A stretch of DNA of 12,055 bases from JAXDBW01 sp034678405 (lineage in GTDB: Bacteria; Patescibacteriota; Patescibacteriia; UBA10025; JAHIVO01). Positions 1 through 6,916 of the stretch are shown here, piece by piece. The notes beneath the pieces were generated by a model that was not told the DNA's origin, made no database searches, and saw only the letters and a list, made by a program, of their open reading frames with translations. The stretch is from NCBI GenBank assembly GCA_034678405.1, contig JAXDBW010000010.1, forward strand, positions 1 to 12,055, read 5' to 3'. The position numbers and the translations under genes were made by a program. The stretch's first letter is position 1. Each line of letters starts with the position of its first letter.

Positions 1-1
1 C

Positions 2-2602
2 TCAGTACTTAGTGAGAAGGGCTACGAAAAGCTTTTACCACCCTTCGTAGCCGAGTTACGCAAGGAGGTCAAAGCATGGCGGGAAAAGGGCTATACAGGG
101 GCTACAGAGACCTCTGTAGCGCTTTTAAAGTGGTGGTTTACCGAAGAACACCCTATTACCGAAAAAGATGGAACAATCGGAAAGTTTCAGTACTATTTTG
201 CTCAGCGGGAGTCTGTTGAAACAATTATCTGGCTTTATGACGTTGCTAAGCTCGAGGGGAAGTACGACCTCATTCGATTTGACCCCTCGGGTCGAGTTAG
301 CCCGGGGATGTTTCAGGAGGATTGGTTGCGGTATGTAATAAAAATGGCAACCGGAAGCGGGAAAACAAAAGTTATGAGTCTTTTATTAGCGTGGGTATAT
401 TTTCATAAACTGTACGAGAAAGATTCCAAGCTCGCAAAAAACTTTTTAATGATCACGCCGAACATTATCGTATTGGAGCGATTAAAAACTGATTTCGAAG
501 GACTTCGTATTTTTTACGAGGATCCCGTACTGCCAGAAAATGGTTACGCAGGTCAGAATTGGCAGGATGACTTCCAATTGACACTTCATCTGCAGGACGA
601 GGTAGGGACCATCTCAAATACGGGCAATATCTTTCTTACGAACATCCATCGCGTGTTCGAGGGCGACATTCGTGAGCCAAGTCCGGATGATGAGAACACT
701 ATGGATTTTTTTCTAGGTAAGAAACCAGTTGGCAAAACAAATGATTCTAAGATTGACCTCGGTAAGATTGTTCGAGATCTTGATGAGTTGGTGGTGTTTA
801 ATGACGAGGCACATCACTTACACGATGAGAAACTGGCGTGGTTTAAATCATTGCAAGATATTCACAATCGATTAAAACTCAAGGACTCGCAAATCGCCTT
901 ACAAGTTGATATGACAGCGACACCTAAGAATAACCGAGGTGAAATTTTCGTTCAGACAATTGCTGATTACCCCTTAGTCGAGGCAATTCAGCAGCGGGTC
1001 GTAAAGAAACCTGTCCTACCAGATGAAGCAAGTCGTGCGAAGCTCCGCGAGCGAGAGAGTGCAATATTTACTGAAAAGTATCAAGATTACCTTCATCTTG
1101 GTGTGGAGGAATGGCGAAAAACCGCGAAGGAGCTGGAGCCAACGGGTAAGAAGGCTATTTTGTTTGTTATGACTGATGATACGGTAAACTGCGATGAGGT
1201 AGCTGAATATCTAGAGCGGAATTATCAGGAATTACAAAATGCCGTTTTAACTATTCACACAAACAGAACGGGTGATATTTCTGAAAGTCTAACTAGTAAA
1301 AACGAAGAGGAGTTAAGAAAACTACGTCGCCAGGCAAACGAAATCGATAGTAAGGAAAGTCCCTATAAAGTTATTGTATCGGTATTGATGCTAAAAGAAG
1401 GCTGGGATGTACGCAACGTCACCACTATAGTTGGCTTGCGTGCTTACAACTCCCCGGCACGGATTCTGCCGGAACAGACACTTGGTCGTGGTTTACGCAG
1501 GATGTTCTTTGGTCGGGAGGACGTAAAGGAATATGTCAGTGTACTTGGTACTCCCGCGTTTATGGATTTCGTGGAGTCGATTAAGGCCGAGGGTGTCGAG
1601 CTCGAGCAATGGGAGATGAGCAGCAAGTCAAAAGCTATCGTGCCGCATGTAATCGAGATTGACCGGGACAACAAAAAGAAGGATATCGCTGCTCTTGATA
1701 TTGAAATACCGGTTTTAACGCCGAGGATACAGCGGGAATATAAGAATTTAGAAGAACTTAATGTAGCTAATTTTAAACATAGTAAAGTCGCTATTCAACA
1801 ATTTAGTGAAGCAGAGAAAAAAGAGATTGTATTTAAGGATGTAGTACACGGAGAAAAGCACCATACTACTACGATAACGACGACTTTAGAGCCAAACTAT
1901 CAAAGTGTAATCGGATACTTTGCACAAACAGTGATGAAAGAGCTACGAATGTTTAGTTGTTATGATGTGCTATTCGGTAAAATGAAAACCTTTATCCAGG
2001 ATTATCTTTTTGAGAAACCCATTAACTTAAGTGATTCGAATATCCTACGTAACTTATCAGAGACGGAAGCAAAACGAACTATTATTGAAACATTCAAGAA
2101 TGAGATTAACTCCCTGACGGTTCAGGACAAAGGTGATGCTGAAATTCGAAACTATATTAAGGTCAGCAGCAGTCGTCCGTTCGTGGTGACAGACCAGGCT
2201 TATTTTATTCCTAAGAAAAGTGTGTTTAATAAGATCGTCGGCGATAGTAACTTTGAGCTACGCTTCGCTGACTGGCTCGACAAGTGCGACGATATTGTTT
2301 CTTTTACTAAAAACTACTACGAGCTGCATTTTAAGCTTGATTACCAAAATGCCGAAGGATCAATAGCTTACTACTATCCTGATTTTCTCGTGAAAGTAAA
2401 TCCACGCATGGTTTATGTTGTTGAAACTAAAGGTAGAGAGGACCTAGATGACCCACTCAAAATTGCCCGACTTAAACAGTGGTGTGAGGACGCAAATCGG
2501 AGGCAGAAAAGAATTACATTCGGTATGCTGTACGTAAAAGAAGAGGATTGGTCAAAATATCCTACAAAGGATTTTAGTTCGCTGGCGAAAAGTTTTAGTT
2601 AA
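2..2602 (+). CDS. Type III-like restriction enzyme: helicase fused to PD-(D/E)XK nuclease (5' end outside window)
   Basis: The reading frame is open from the first bases of the window, so the gene starts further left. The first in-window ATG (308) lies only 12 residues before the Walker A motif and is not a plausible start. 866 residues are visible. Counting from base 2, I see Walker A (ATGSGKT, about 115-121), the DEAH box followed by H (about 268-272), motif III-like DMTATP (about 303-308), and an arginine-rich motif VI (QTLGRGLRR, about 490-500). The C-terminal nuclease core is PD...ETK with D794, E808 and K810. This is the layout of type III Res subunits and of the related BPTD_3080-type restriction proteins: ATP-driven translocation on DNA followed by cleavage. 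No methyltransferase is visible; it may lie upstream. Codon use is AT-rich compared with the right half of the window. The family is clear, the subtype is not. Confidence 0.9.
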   Translation, partial: SVLSEKGYEKLLPPFVAELRKEVKAWREKGYTGATETSVALLKWWFTEEHPITEKDGTIGKFQYYFAQRESVETIIWLYDVAKLEGKYDLIRFDPSGRVSPGMFQEDWLRYVIKMATGSGKTKVMSLLLAWVYFHKLYEKDSKLAKNFLMITPNIIVLERLKTDFEGLRIFYEDPVLPENGYAGQNWQDDFQLTLHLQDEVGTISNTGNIFLTNIHRVFEGDIREPSPDDENTMDFFLGKKPVGKTNDSKIDLGKIVRDLDELVVFNDEAHHLHDEKLAWFKSLQDIHNRLKLKDSQIALQVDMTATPKNNRGEIFVQTIADYPLVEAIQQRVVKKPVLPDEASRAKLRERESAIFTEKYQDYLHLGVEEWRKTAKELEPTGKKAILFVMTDDTVNCDEVAEYLERNYQELQNAVLTIHTNRTGDISESLTSKNEEELRKLRRQANEIDSKESPYKVIVSVLMLKEGWDVRNVTTIVGLRAYNSPARILPEQTLGRGLRRMFFGREDVKEYVSVLGTPAFMDFVESIKAEGVELEQWEMSSKSKAIVPHVIEIDRDNKKKDIAALDIEIPVLTPRIQREYKNLEELNVANFKHSKVAIQQFSEAEKKEIVFKDVVHGEKHHTTTITTTLEPNYQSVIGYFAQTVMKELRMFSCYDVLFGKMKTFIQDYLFEKPINLSDSNILRNLSETEAKRTIIETFKNEINSLTVQDKGDAEIRNYIKVSSSRPFVVTDQAYFIPKKSVFNKIVGDSNFELRFADWLDKCDDIVSFTKNYYELHFKLDYQNAEGSIAYYYPDFLVKVNPRMVYVVETKGREDLDDPLKIARLKQWCEDANRRQKRITFGMLYVKEEDWSKYPTKDFSSLAKSFS

Positions 2603-2663
2603 ATACTTTTTGGTAAGGGGACTGCTAGAGAAGGTCGTTTTTTAAGGTGGTCAAAAAATTAGT

Positions 2664-3836
2664 TTATCCTGTCCAATTACCATCTTTATCGTAATTGAGC
2701 GACTTTTCATAACCACATGCGTTCCAAACCAAATCGAATGCTGGTTTAAGGGTTTTTTCTAAGTCGACCTGCCAATCATTGATCAGTATTTCGGGTAAAA
2801 AAATGGTGTCTTTATCGATTGGGTAATAATCAGCTTCATCAAAAAAGAAATTTGATCCAGTTGGTACTATTTTAAATCCCTTGACGCCTATTAACGTTAC
2901 GAAAACATATACAGGTGTTGCAACTTCAAGCTCGTTCATTATGGCAAATAGCTTTGGGATGTAATGTAATATCATGGGCTCATAAGCTGCGGGAATGTAA
3001 GCCGTGCCCTTGTCCTTCATCAGGGCCATACCTTCTACCGCTTCAATTGCCCCGTTTCTAAAAAGTTGAGTATAGGTATAGGACTTATCATCCTGACTGC
3101 CTGAATAACTCAAAAATCCATCTAAATTATATCTAGTATTCCAACCACCACCACTGCGCATTGGTTCAAGCTTTGCGGGGTTTGCTTTGTACGACTCGAA
3201 AGAGTACTTGATTCCCGGATTAAAACTACTCATTGGAATAATATGCAAAACAATTTTACCCCCTTCATAAAGAGGGACCGGTGTTTTTCCAGAAGAAATA
3301 TCAATAATGCGCTGGGTATGAAAATTTTTTATTTTATCGATTAGCGTTTCTGACAGATTAAAGGCGGTCCTTAGTTCTATGGTGTCCAATTGGTATTTAC
3401 CTGAGGAGTTACGAGCATTGAACTTATCATTACCTTGAAATATCACACGGTGTGGTCCTATCCAACTTTGATTGATTCTGATTATTAAGACATACTTTTT
3501 ACTGGCCAGGAGGATGGGCTGAATTGAATAGACGATTCGTGGTTCAATACCATCACGAATAATATTTTCTAGCTGGAGTTTTTGTTGATCTACGTTTTCT
3601 ATTTCCACCCCCGTCACTTTTACTGGTGCTCCACCCTTTTCTTCAATACCAAAAATCAAATCTCCACCAATCGTATTTGCGAATGAAGACACATCAGCTA
3701 AGAATTCTTTTTTTTCTGATGGACTGCCACCTGGTAGACCAGCTTTATACTCGATTTGTTTCCCTTCAGAAACGGAGTTTTTAATAAGGTCTTCCAAGTC
3801 ATCTTGAATAATTTTGTCTAATGGTTTATTGATCAC
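2664..3836 (-). CDS. AlbA_2 (Schlafen-type) domain protein, unknown C-terminal region
   Basis: A 390-residue protein on the minus strand, convergent with the restriction gene (61 bp between stops). The start is a GTG; the frame stays open a little further upstream but offers no ATG. Residues about 20-130 fit the AlbA_2/Schlafen fold: E-G-K-Q-I-E-Y-K, then KEFLADVSSFANTIGGDLIFGIEE, the acidic-lysine and 'FANT-GG-lifGI' signatures. The remaining 250 or so residues carry no motif I recognise. AlbA_2 proteins include DNA/RNA-binding regulators and nucleases of defence and mobile regions. Here it sits beside a restriction enzyme in a probable island, so a defence or regulatory role is possible but not shown. 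It may be co-transcribed with the small gene at 3966-4262 (129-nt gap). Confidence 0.8.
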   Translation of the reverse strand: MINKPLDKIIQDDLEDLIKNSVSEGKQIEYKAGLPGGSPSEKKEFLADVSSFANTIGGDLIFGIEEKGGAPVKVTGVEIENVDQQKLQLENIIRDGIEPRIVYSIQPILLASKKYVLIIRINQSWIGPHRVIFQGNDKFNARNSSGKYQLDTIELRTAFNLSETLIDKIKNFHTQRIIDISSGKTPVPLYEGGKIVLHIIPMSSFNPGIKYSFESYKANPAKLEPMRSGGGWNTRYNLDGFLSYSGSQDDKSYTYTQLFRNGAIEAVEGMALMKDKGTAYIPAAYEPMILHYIPKLFAIMNELEVATPVYVFVTLIGVKGFKIVPTGSNFFFDEADYYPIDKDTIFLPEILINDWQVDLEKTLKPAFDLVWNACGYEKSLNYDKDGNWTG

Positions 3837-3854
3837 GTGTATAAAAAATCTAAT

Positions 3855-3917
3855 AATTCCAGTTTTTCTACTGGCAATTTCTTATTTTACGCTGATACAG
3901 GGTATTTTACAACCCTG
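3855..3917. other. Two small hairpins between the minus-strand genes
   Basis: In the 129-nt gap between the small membrane protein and the AlbA_2 gene, CCAGT (3859-3863) pairs with ACTGG (3870-3874), extendable by AATT on both sides with a one-base bulge. CAGGGT (3898-3903) pairs with ACCCTG (3912-3917). Neither is followed by a clear T-tract on either strand, so I do not call a terminator. They could be mRNA-processing or stability hairpins in a shared minus-strand transcript. Confidence 0.35.
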
Positions 3918-3965
3918 ATGCCTATGTACTGACGGATCGATAAAGTGTTAACTGTACATTCAAGA

Positions 3966-4262
3966 TTATCTCTCAATGAGATAGCCAATAATCCAGAAGC
4001 TTGCAAGTATGAGCAATGTGACGGAATAGACCTTGAAAATCTGTTTAAAATTCAATGCTACCTTTTGCATTCGATACTTGGTTTCGGTGCCGTAAGTAAT
4101 TAAGCCTGAATTTTGTGTTATGTCTTTCCAAACACGAAACGACCCGAGAGGAATTAACGGTATCCAGAAAAAAGTAACCCACTTTGTACTGATATGTGAT
4201 TTGTCAGGGTTTATTTTGTCCTTCCCGTACAATCTTATACCAGTACCATTTAGTGTGAACAT
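3966..4262 (-). CDS. Small membrane protein of unknown function
   Basis: 98 residues starting at ATG. The N-terminal part contains the pattern NGTG-x-R-L-Y-G-K and then STKWVTFFWIPLIPLGSFRVW. This resembles a widespread family of small uncharacterised bacterial proteins with a 'GT-YGk...TTKW...iPliPlgsyrv' core. The C-terminal segment VYSVTLLILASFWIIGYLI (about 78-96) is a transmembrane helix, and the IPLIPLG stretch may be a second hydrophobic patch. No catalytic residues are apparent. It lies upstream of the AlbA_2 gene on the same strand. I cannot assign a function. Confidence 0.65.
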   Translation of the reverse strand: MFTLNGTGIRLYGKDKINPDKSHISTKWVTFFWIPLIPLGSFRVWKDITQNSGLITYGTETKYRMQKVALNFKQIFKVYSVTLLILASFWIIGYLIER

Positions 4263-4529
4263 ATTTTTTCATATAAAACATAAAGCCCCCCGCCAGTGGA
4301 TCTTTCGATCCCATACCCCTTTCGGAGCATGACCTTACGAGGGCCCTGGACGGAGAGCTCAATATCCTCGTAAGGTTTTGACGCCATGCCGCGTGTTAAC
4401 GCGGTTTAGGCACTAAATTGTAGGTGTCTCCATTTTACCATAAAAGCAGCATTTTGGAAGGTTTAATTAAAAATGTCGGATTTCATTTCAATCCGATTTG
4501 ATGCAGATTAGTTTAAGGGTATGAACAGG
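4263..4529. other. Gene-free stretch with inverted repeats
   Basis: No convincing gene lies between the divergent small membrane gene and the promoter of the HTH-integrase operon. The frames that read through it are antisense shadows. It holds the 10-bp inverted repeat described separately and a second perfect hairpin, CCGCGT (4389-4394), loop GTTA, ACGCGG (4399-4404). The stretch 4410-4529 is AT-rich and unstructured by eye. Minus-strand promoter elements for the 4262 gene probably lie near 4263-4300, but I see no strong match. Confidence 0.5.
4333..4375. repeat. Perfect 10-bp inverted repeat with 23-nt loop
   Basis: CCTTACGAGG (4333-4342) is exactly complementary to CCTCGTAAGG (4366-4375) and is followed by TTTT. 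The loop is too large for a typical terminator, and no plus-strand gene ends immediately upstream. It could be a protein-binding palindrome, an old element end or part of a small structured RNA. Confidence 0.55.
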
Positions 4530-4557
4530 TTGACAAATTGTTTTATTGTGATAAAAT
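4530..4557 (+). promoter_or_regulatory. Sigma-70-type promoter with extended -10
   Basis: TTGACA at 4530-4535, a 16-bp spacer, and TAAAAT at 4552-4557 preceded by TG at 4549-4550 (extended -10). This is the best promoter match in the left half of the window. It predicts a transcript starting near 4564 that runs through the structured leader into the HTH and integrase genes. Confidence 0.75.
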
Positions 4558-4567
4558 AGAATCACAA
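4546..4567. promoter_or_regulatory. Palindromic operator overlapping the -10
   Basis: TTGTGAT (4546-4552) and ATCACAA (4561-4567) form a perfect 7-bp inverted repeat around an 8-bp spacer, covering the -10 box and the start point. That position is typical of a repressor site. The HTH protein encoded next (4737-5174) is the obvious candidate ligand; this link is inference. Confidence 0.6.
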
Positions 4568-4712
4568 AGGTTCATTTGAAGAAAATTAAACGAGGAGATA
4601 TCCCTAAGGGGATACACCACAACTTTGATCTAAATCGAAGTTGAAGACCTCTCAAAGGCGGAGCTTTGAACGATTTGTCGTTCATCGAAGTTCAATCTTT
4701 GAGAGGTTTTTT
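4564..4712 (+). ncRNA. Highly structured leader RNA / small RNA ahead of the integrase operon
   Basis: Between the predicted start near 4564 and the T-tract at 4707-4712 lie several stem-loops. TATCCC/GGGATA (4599-4604/4609-4614) has loop TAAG. AACTTTGAT/ATCGAAGTT (4621-4629/4634-4642) has nine pairs including one G-U and loop CTAA. GAACGA/TCGTTC (4668-4673/4678-4683) has loop TTTG. A closing stem ACCTCTCAAAG/CTTTGAGAGGT spans 4647-4657/4697-4707. ATCGAAGTT occurs again at 4684-4692, so the 5' strand AACTTTGAT has two possible partners, as in an attenuator or riboswitch. It could equally be a free small RNA. I do not recognise a known class. Confidence 0.6.
4647..4712 (+). terminator. Rho-independent terminator upstream of the HTH gene
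   Basis: An 11-bp stem (4647-4657 with 4697-4707) is followed by six T residues (4707-4712). The loop contains a smaller perfect hairpin at 4668-4683. It stands 24 bp before the start codon of the HTH gene and would end or attenuate transcription from the promoter at 4530-4557. Confidence 0.7.
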
Positions 4713-4736
4713 AATCCAAAAAATGTTGAGTGAATT

Positions 4737-5174
4737 ATGAGTGCAAAACAAGTAAAAACGAGGAAAACCGGCCCGTACAAAAAGACTGAATATGAGGAGT
4801 TTATTAGGTTTACAGCATTACCTAGGGCTTTACGAGAACAAGACTTTGGTTTTATGACCGATGAGGCCTTTATCAAACACTTCAAGCTAAGCTCAGCAAC
4901 GGTATTTGATTGGAAATCAAGAGAGAATTTTTGGGCAGACGTAAGTAGGACCACAAAGAGGTGGGGCCGTGATCGAACGCCTAACGTGTTACTCAGTCTT
5001 TACCGGACAGCGGTGAAACAGGGGAAAGCCGCTGAAGCTAAGTTATGGTTAGAAATATTTGAAGACTTCTCAACCAAATCAGAGACCTTTTTGAATGTTC
5101 ACCGCGAGAGCCTGAAAAATATCCAGAATAATGTTCGCGCGCTACTCGAGCAAGAAAAAGCTAAAAAAATATGA
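4737..5174 (+). CDS. phBC6A51-like helix-turn-helix protein, integrase partner
   Basis: 145 residues. Basic N-terminus, then a helix-turn-helix region at about 43-75 (MTDEAFIKHFKLSSATVFDW) followed by ENFWADV, and a helical segment TPNVLLSLYRTAVKQGKAAEAKLWLEIFEDF (split here over about 84-115) of the type seen in phBC6A51-type HTH proteins and small-terminase-like phage proteins. The C-terminus is charged and helical. The start at 4737 is preceded by only a weak GAGTG; a five-codon frame (ATG at 4723) ends across the start codon. The stop overlaps the integrase start by 4 bp (ATGA), so the two are translationally coupled. Likely roles are autorepression at the palindromic operator or assisting recombination. 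Family assignment is moderate, role is inferred. Confidence 0.75.
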   Translation: MSAKQVKTRKTGPYKKTEYEEFIRFTALPRALREQDFGFMTDEAFIKHFKLSSATVFDWKSRENFWADVSRTTKRWGRDRTPNVLLSLYRTAVKQGKAAEAKLWLEIFEDFSTKSETFLNVHRESLKNIQNNVRALLEQEKAKKI

Positions 5175-6133
5175 AAAGCTTGAAAGAATTACATCAAGAG
5201 TTTATGGATGAAAAGCAATATTCCGAGAGACTGCGGCCCTCTACCCTGAAAGGATATGCCGAGAGCTTTAAATTACTTAATAAGCTAATTCCCGGCCTAT
5301 CCGTGGAAGATCTTACAAGAGAAACTATGAACAGATTTTTCAAGCAATTAGAGACCCGTAAAAGAATTGTTGGAAAAGGTAGAGAAGTCAATGGTGTAAG
5401 GGCTTCTACAACATTAACTTATTGGTCAAAATTAAATACCTTCTTTGAGTGGGTTGTATCTCAAAAGGATAATAAAGGTAAACCAAAGTATATAAGGGTT
5501 AATCCTTTACTAGGCATCAGGCGCCCTCAGGTCAAATATGATGATCGTAGGTGGCTAAACCACCAGGAGCTTGAAAAAATTATGACCGCAACAATATTGA
5601 ATGCTCATTGGCTTAATAATTATGTAAGAAAAAGGAATATCGCCATCATCTTGACACTACTTTTTACTGGGATAAGAAGTGGTGAGTTAGTAGGACTATA
5701 CGTATCTGATATTGATTTTGAGAGGCGCCTTTTAACTATTAGGGGAGAAACGTCAAAATCACGCGAGCATAGAAAGGTCCCAATCAATCCCAAACTTTGG
5801 ACGCATTTGAACGACTACCTTGATGCAAGAAAAAAAGAAAATAAAATGACTCCATACCTGTTTACATCTTCCACAAAGGATGAGGGTTTTACAGCAGATG
5901 GTTTGAAAAGTGTTGTTAAGCATATAGTAAAAGCATCGGGGGTTAAATTTCATCCACATAGATTCCGTCATACGTTTGCAGTGAATTTAAGCCTAAGAAA
6001 TATTGATGTTTATCATCTAAAAGTACTTATGGGCCATCAGAATATCGATATGACAACGAAATACCTCCGCCATTTCCCGCAAACGAAGATGCGTGAAGAT
6101 ATCAATACACTTTCACTTGAAAATATGGCATAA
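5171..6133 (+). CDS. Tyrosine recombinase / integrase (XerC/D-like)
   Basis: 320 residues with an N-terminal SAM-like core-binding domain (about 5-110) and a C-terminal catalytic domain. The full catalytic set is present: R169 (TGIRSGEL), K196 (TSKSREH), H263-x-x-R266 (HPHRFRHTF), H289 (LMGHQNI) and nucleophile Y298 (TTKYLR). The enzyme would cut and rejoin DNA at short att sites to integrate or excise an element. It overlaps the HTH gene by 4 bp and reads toward a tRNA-Thr 3' half about 200 bp downstream, the classical arrangement of an integrase next to its attachment site. Nothing suggests truncation. Whether it also acts on the small tRNA-associated elements nearby is unknown. Confidence 0.93.
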   Translation: MKSLKELHQEFMDEKQYSERLRPSTLKGYAESFKLLNKLIPGLSVEDLTRETMNRFFKQLETRKRIVGKGREVNGVRASTTLTYWSKLNTFFEWVVSQKDNKGKPKYIRVNPLLGIRRPQVKYDDRRWLNHQELEKIMTATILNAHWLNNYVRKRNIAIILTLLFTGIRSGELVGLYVSDIDFERRLLTIRGETSKSREHRKVPINPKLWTHLNDYLDARKKENKMTPYLFTSSTKDEGFTADGLKSVVKHIVKASGVKFHPHRFRHTFAVNLSLRNIDVYHLKVLMGHQNIDMTTKYLRHFPQTKMREDINTLSLENMA

Positions 6134-6150
6134 TTGTGATAAAGTGATCA
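6133..6150. promoter_or_regulatory. Second copy of the operator half-site past the integrase
   Basis: ATTGTGATAAA occurs at 4545-4555 (in the operator/-10 region) and again at 6133-6143, straddling the integrase stop codon. At the second place GTGAT is repeated at 6144-6148, in direct orientation. It may be an arm-type site for the HTH protein or the integrase between int and att. An 11-bp match could also be chance. Confidence 0.35.
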
Positions 6151-6329
6151 TTGACGCGCTACTTACCAATAAAATACGCGATACGTTGCAGTACTGCGAA
6201 TTTCGAGGCATTTACGACGCCGTGGTCGACGGAACAGGTCGTCCCGACCAACACGCAGTTACGCGCCGAACAACGTTTTTATGCGTAATATTAGGCTTAA
6301 TTGAGCCGAAGAGCCTAAACCAGGTTAAT

Positions 6330-6369
6330 GGTAAGGAGTAGGTCCGCGGTTCGACTCCGCGCAACGGCT
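6330..6369 (+). pseudogene. tRNA-Thr(GGT) 3' half: probable island attachment end (attR-like)
   Basis: The 40 bp begin with anticodon GGT and continue as the rest of a tRNA-Thr: anticodon-stem strand AAGGAGT, variable region AGGTC, T-arm CCGCGGTTCGACTCCGCG and acceptor strand ending CAACGGCT. The upstream sequence does not supply the anticodon-stem 5' strand, D-arm or the complementary acceptor GCCGTTG, and no CCA follows. A block of tRNA identity starting exactly in the anticodon loop, next to an integrase, is how tyrosine-recombinase islands mark their far end. The intact copy would then lie at the island's left end, outside the window. Confidence 0.7.
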
Positions 6370-6461
6370 GTAACGGGGGAAGTAGAGCAGCGTTGTGAGT
6401 AGTTGCGGTTTCCGGCACAGCCGGACCAGGCTCTGCCTGGCGACTCCGCGCAACGGCTCCA
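6370..6461 (+). repeat. tRNA-Thr(GGT) 3'-end unit: twin hairpins plus duplicated acceptor end
   Basis: CGACTCCGCGCAACGGCT appears at 6352-6369 and again at 6441-6458, 89 bp apart; the second copy is followed by CCA (6459-6461) and, one base later, by tRNA-Tyr. Between them are two perfect back-to-back hairpins: CCGGC/GCCGG (6412-6416/6420-6424) and CCAGGC/GCCTGG (6426-6431/6435-6440). The last abuts the second copy. No coding frame is credible. Confidence 0.75.
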
Positions 6462-6462
6462 T

Positions 6463-6548
6463 GGGTAGGTACCGAAGCGGTCAAACGGGGCAGACTGTAA
6501 ATCTGCTGGCATTCGCCTTCGGGGGTTCGAATCCCTCCCTGCCCACCA
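6463..6548 (+). tRNA. tRNA-Tyr(GTA)
   Basis: Complete class II tRNA with encoded CCA. Acceptor GGGTAGG pairs with CCTGCCC (one G-T). The anticodon arm is GCAGA-CTGTAAA-TCTGC with anticodon GTA. A long variable arm (TGGCATTCGCCTTC) precedes the T-arm GGGGG-TTCGAAT-CCCTC. The discriminator is A6545, then CCA 6546-6548. It begins one base after the CCA of the duplicated tRNA-Thr end, implying a tandem precursor. Its last 17 bp recur twice downstream. Confidence 0.95.
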
Positions 6549-6708
6549 TTTACGAAGGTAACCATAGTTGCCGCATCCGTGAATCTTTGATAAGTATACC
6601 GGCCGGTCTGGATTCGAACGGGTAGAAGCGAGACGCATGTCGCGCGTCGACACATATGACGAATAGGAATATGTGGCGCTACCCTGATTGAGAATCCCTC
6701 CCTGCCCA
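6549..6708 (+). repeat. First tRNA-Tyr 3'-end unit (hairpin element plus copy)
   Basis: GAATCCCTCCCTGCCCA, the tRNA-Tyr end (6529-6545), recurs at 6692-6708, 163 bp on. The intervening DNA ends in a nested fold: GGATTC (6610-6615) faces GAATCC of the copy (6692-6697), GGGTAG (6620-6625) pairs with CTACCC (6679-6684), and CACATAT (6651-6657) pairs with ATATGTG (6669-6675). GGATTCGAAC at 6610-6619 is the reverse complement of the tRNA's own T-loop GTTCGAATCC. No gene is visible. Confidence 0.75.
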
Positions 6709-6916
6709 TAGCTCGTTTCCGGTACGTACGGAAACATGTTCGTACCACACTAGTAAAAGAGTGGCAGCTCACTAGAGCTCTGCACCAATGTGCAGAGCGA
6801 AGGGATGAGAAAGCCGCAGCGATGCGCGAGTTTCCAAAGGAAGGCGAGCGCCGCGAGGCGGGGCCGACGAAGATTTCCGTCAGGAAATCTATCGGTGACC
6901 GAATCCCTCCCTGCCC
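6709..6916 (+). repeat. Second tRNA-Tyr 3'-end unit (hairpin-rich element plus copy)
   Basis: A third copy of the tRNA-Tyr end, GAATCCCTCCCTGCCC, sits at 6901-6916, 209 bp after the second. The DNA between contains perfect stems GTTTCCG/CGGAAAC (6715-6721/6729-6735), GCTCTGCAC/GTGCAGAGC (6777-6785/6790-6798, loop CAAT) and AGATTTCC/GGAAATCT (6871-6878/6883-6890, loop GTCA). An AGGGAT upstream can pair with ATCCCT of the copy. The long frames crossing it on both strands look like by-products of GC-rich repeats. Confidence 0.7.

Noticed and set aside
308..310. ATG 308 as the true start of the restriction gene
   Set aside because: The frame remains open to the left edge, and the upstream residues (GATETSVALLKWWF, QRESVETIIWLYDVAKLEGK region) look like genuine family sequence preceding Walker A.
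4120..4332. 70-codon plus-strand frame antisense to the small membrane protein
   Set aside because: It is a mirror of the better-supported minus-strand gene and has no start signal or recognisable domain.
6610..6708. Integron attC site
   Set aside because: The folded layout is reminiscent, but the RYYYAAC / GTTRRRY core sites are not present, and the units have no cassette genes.
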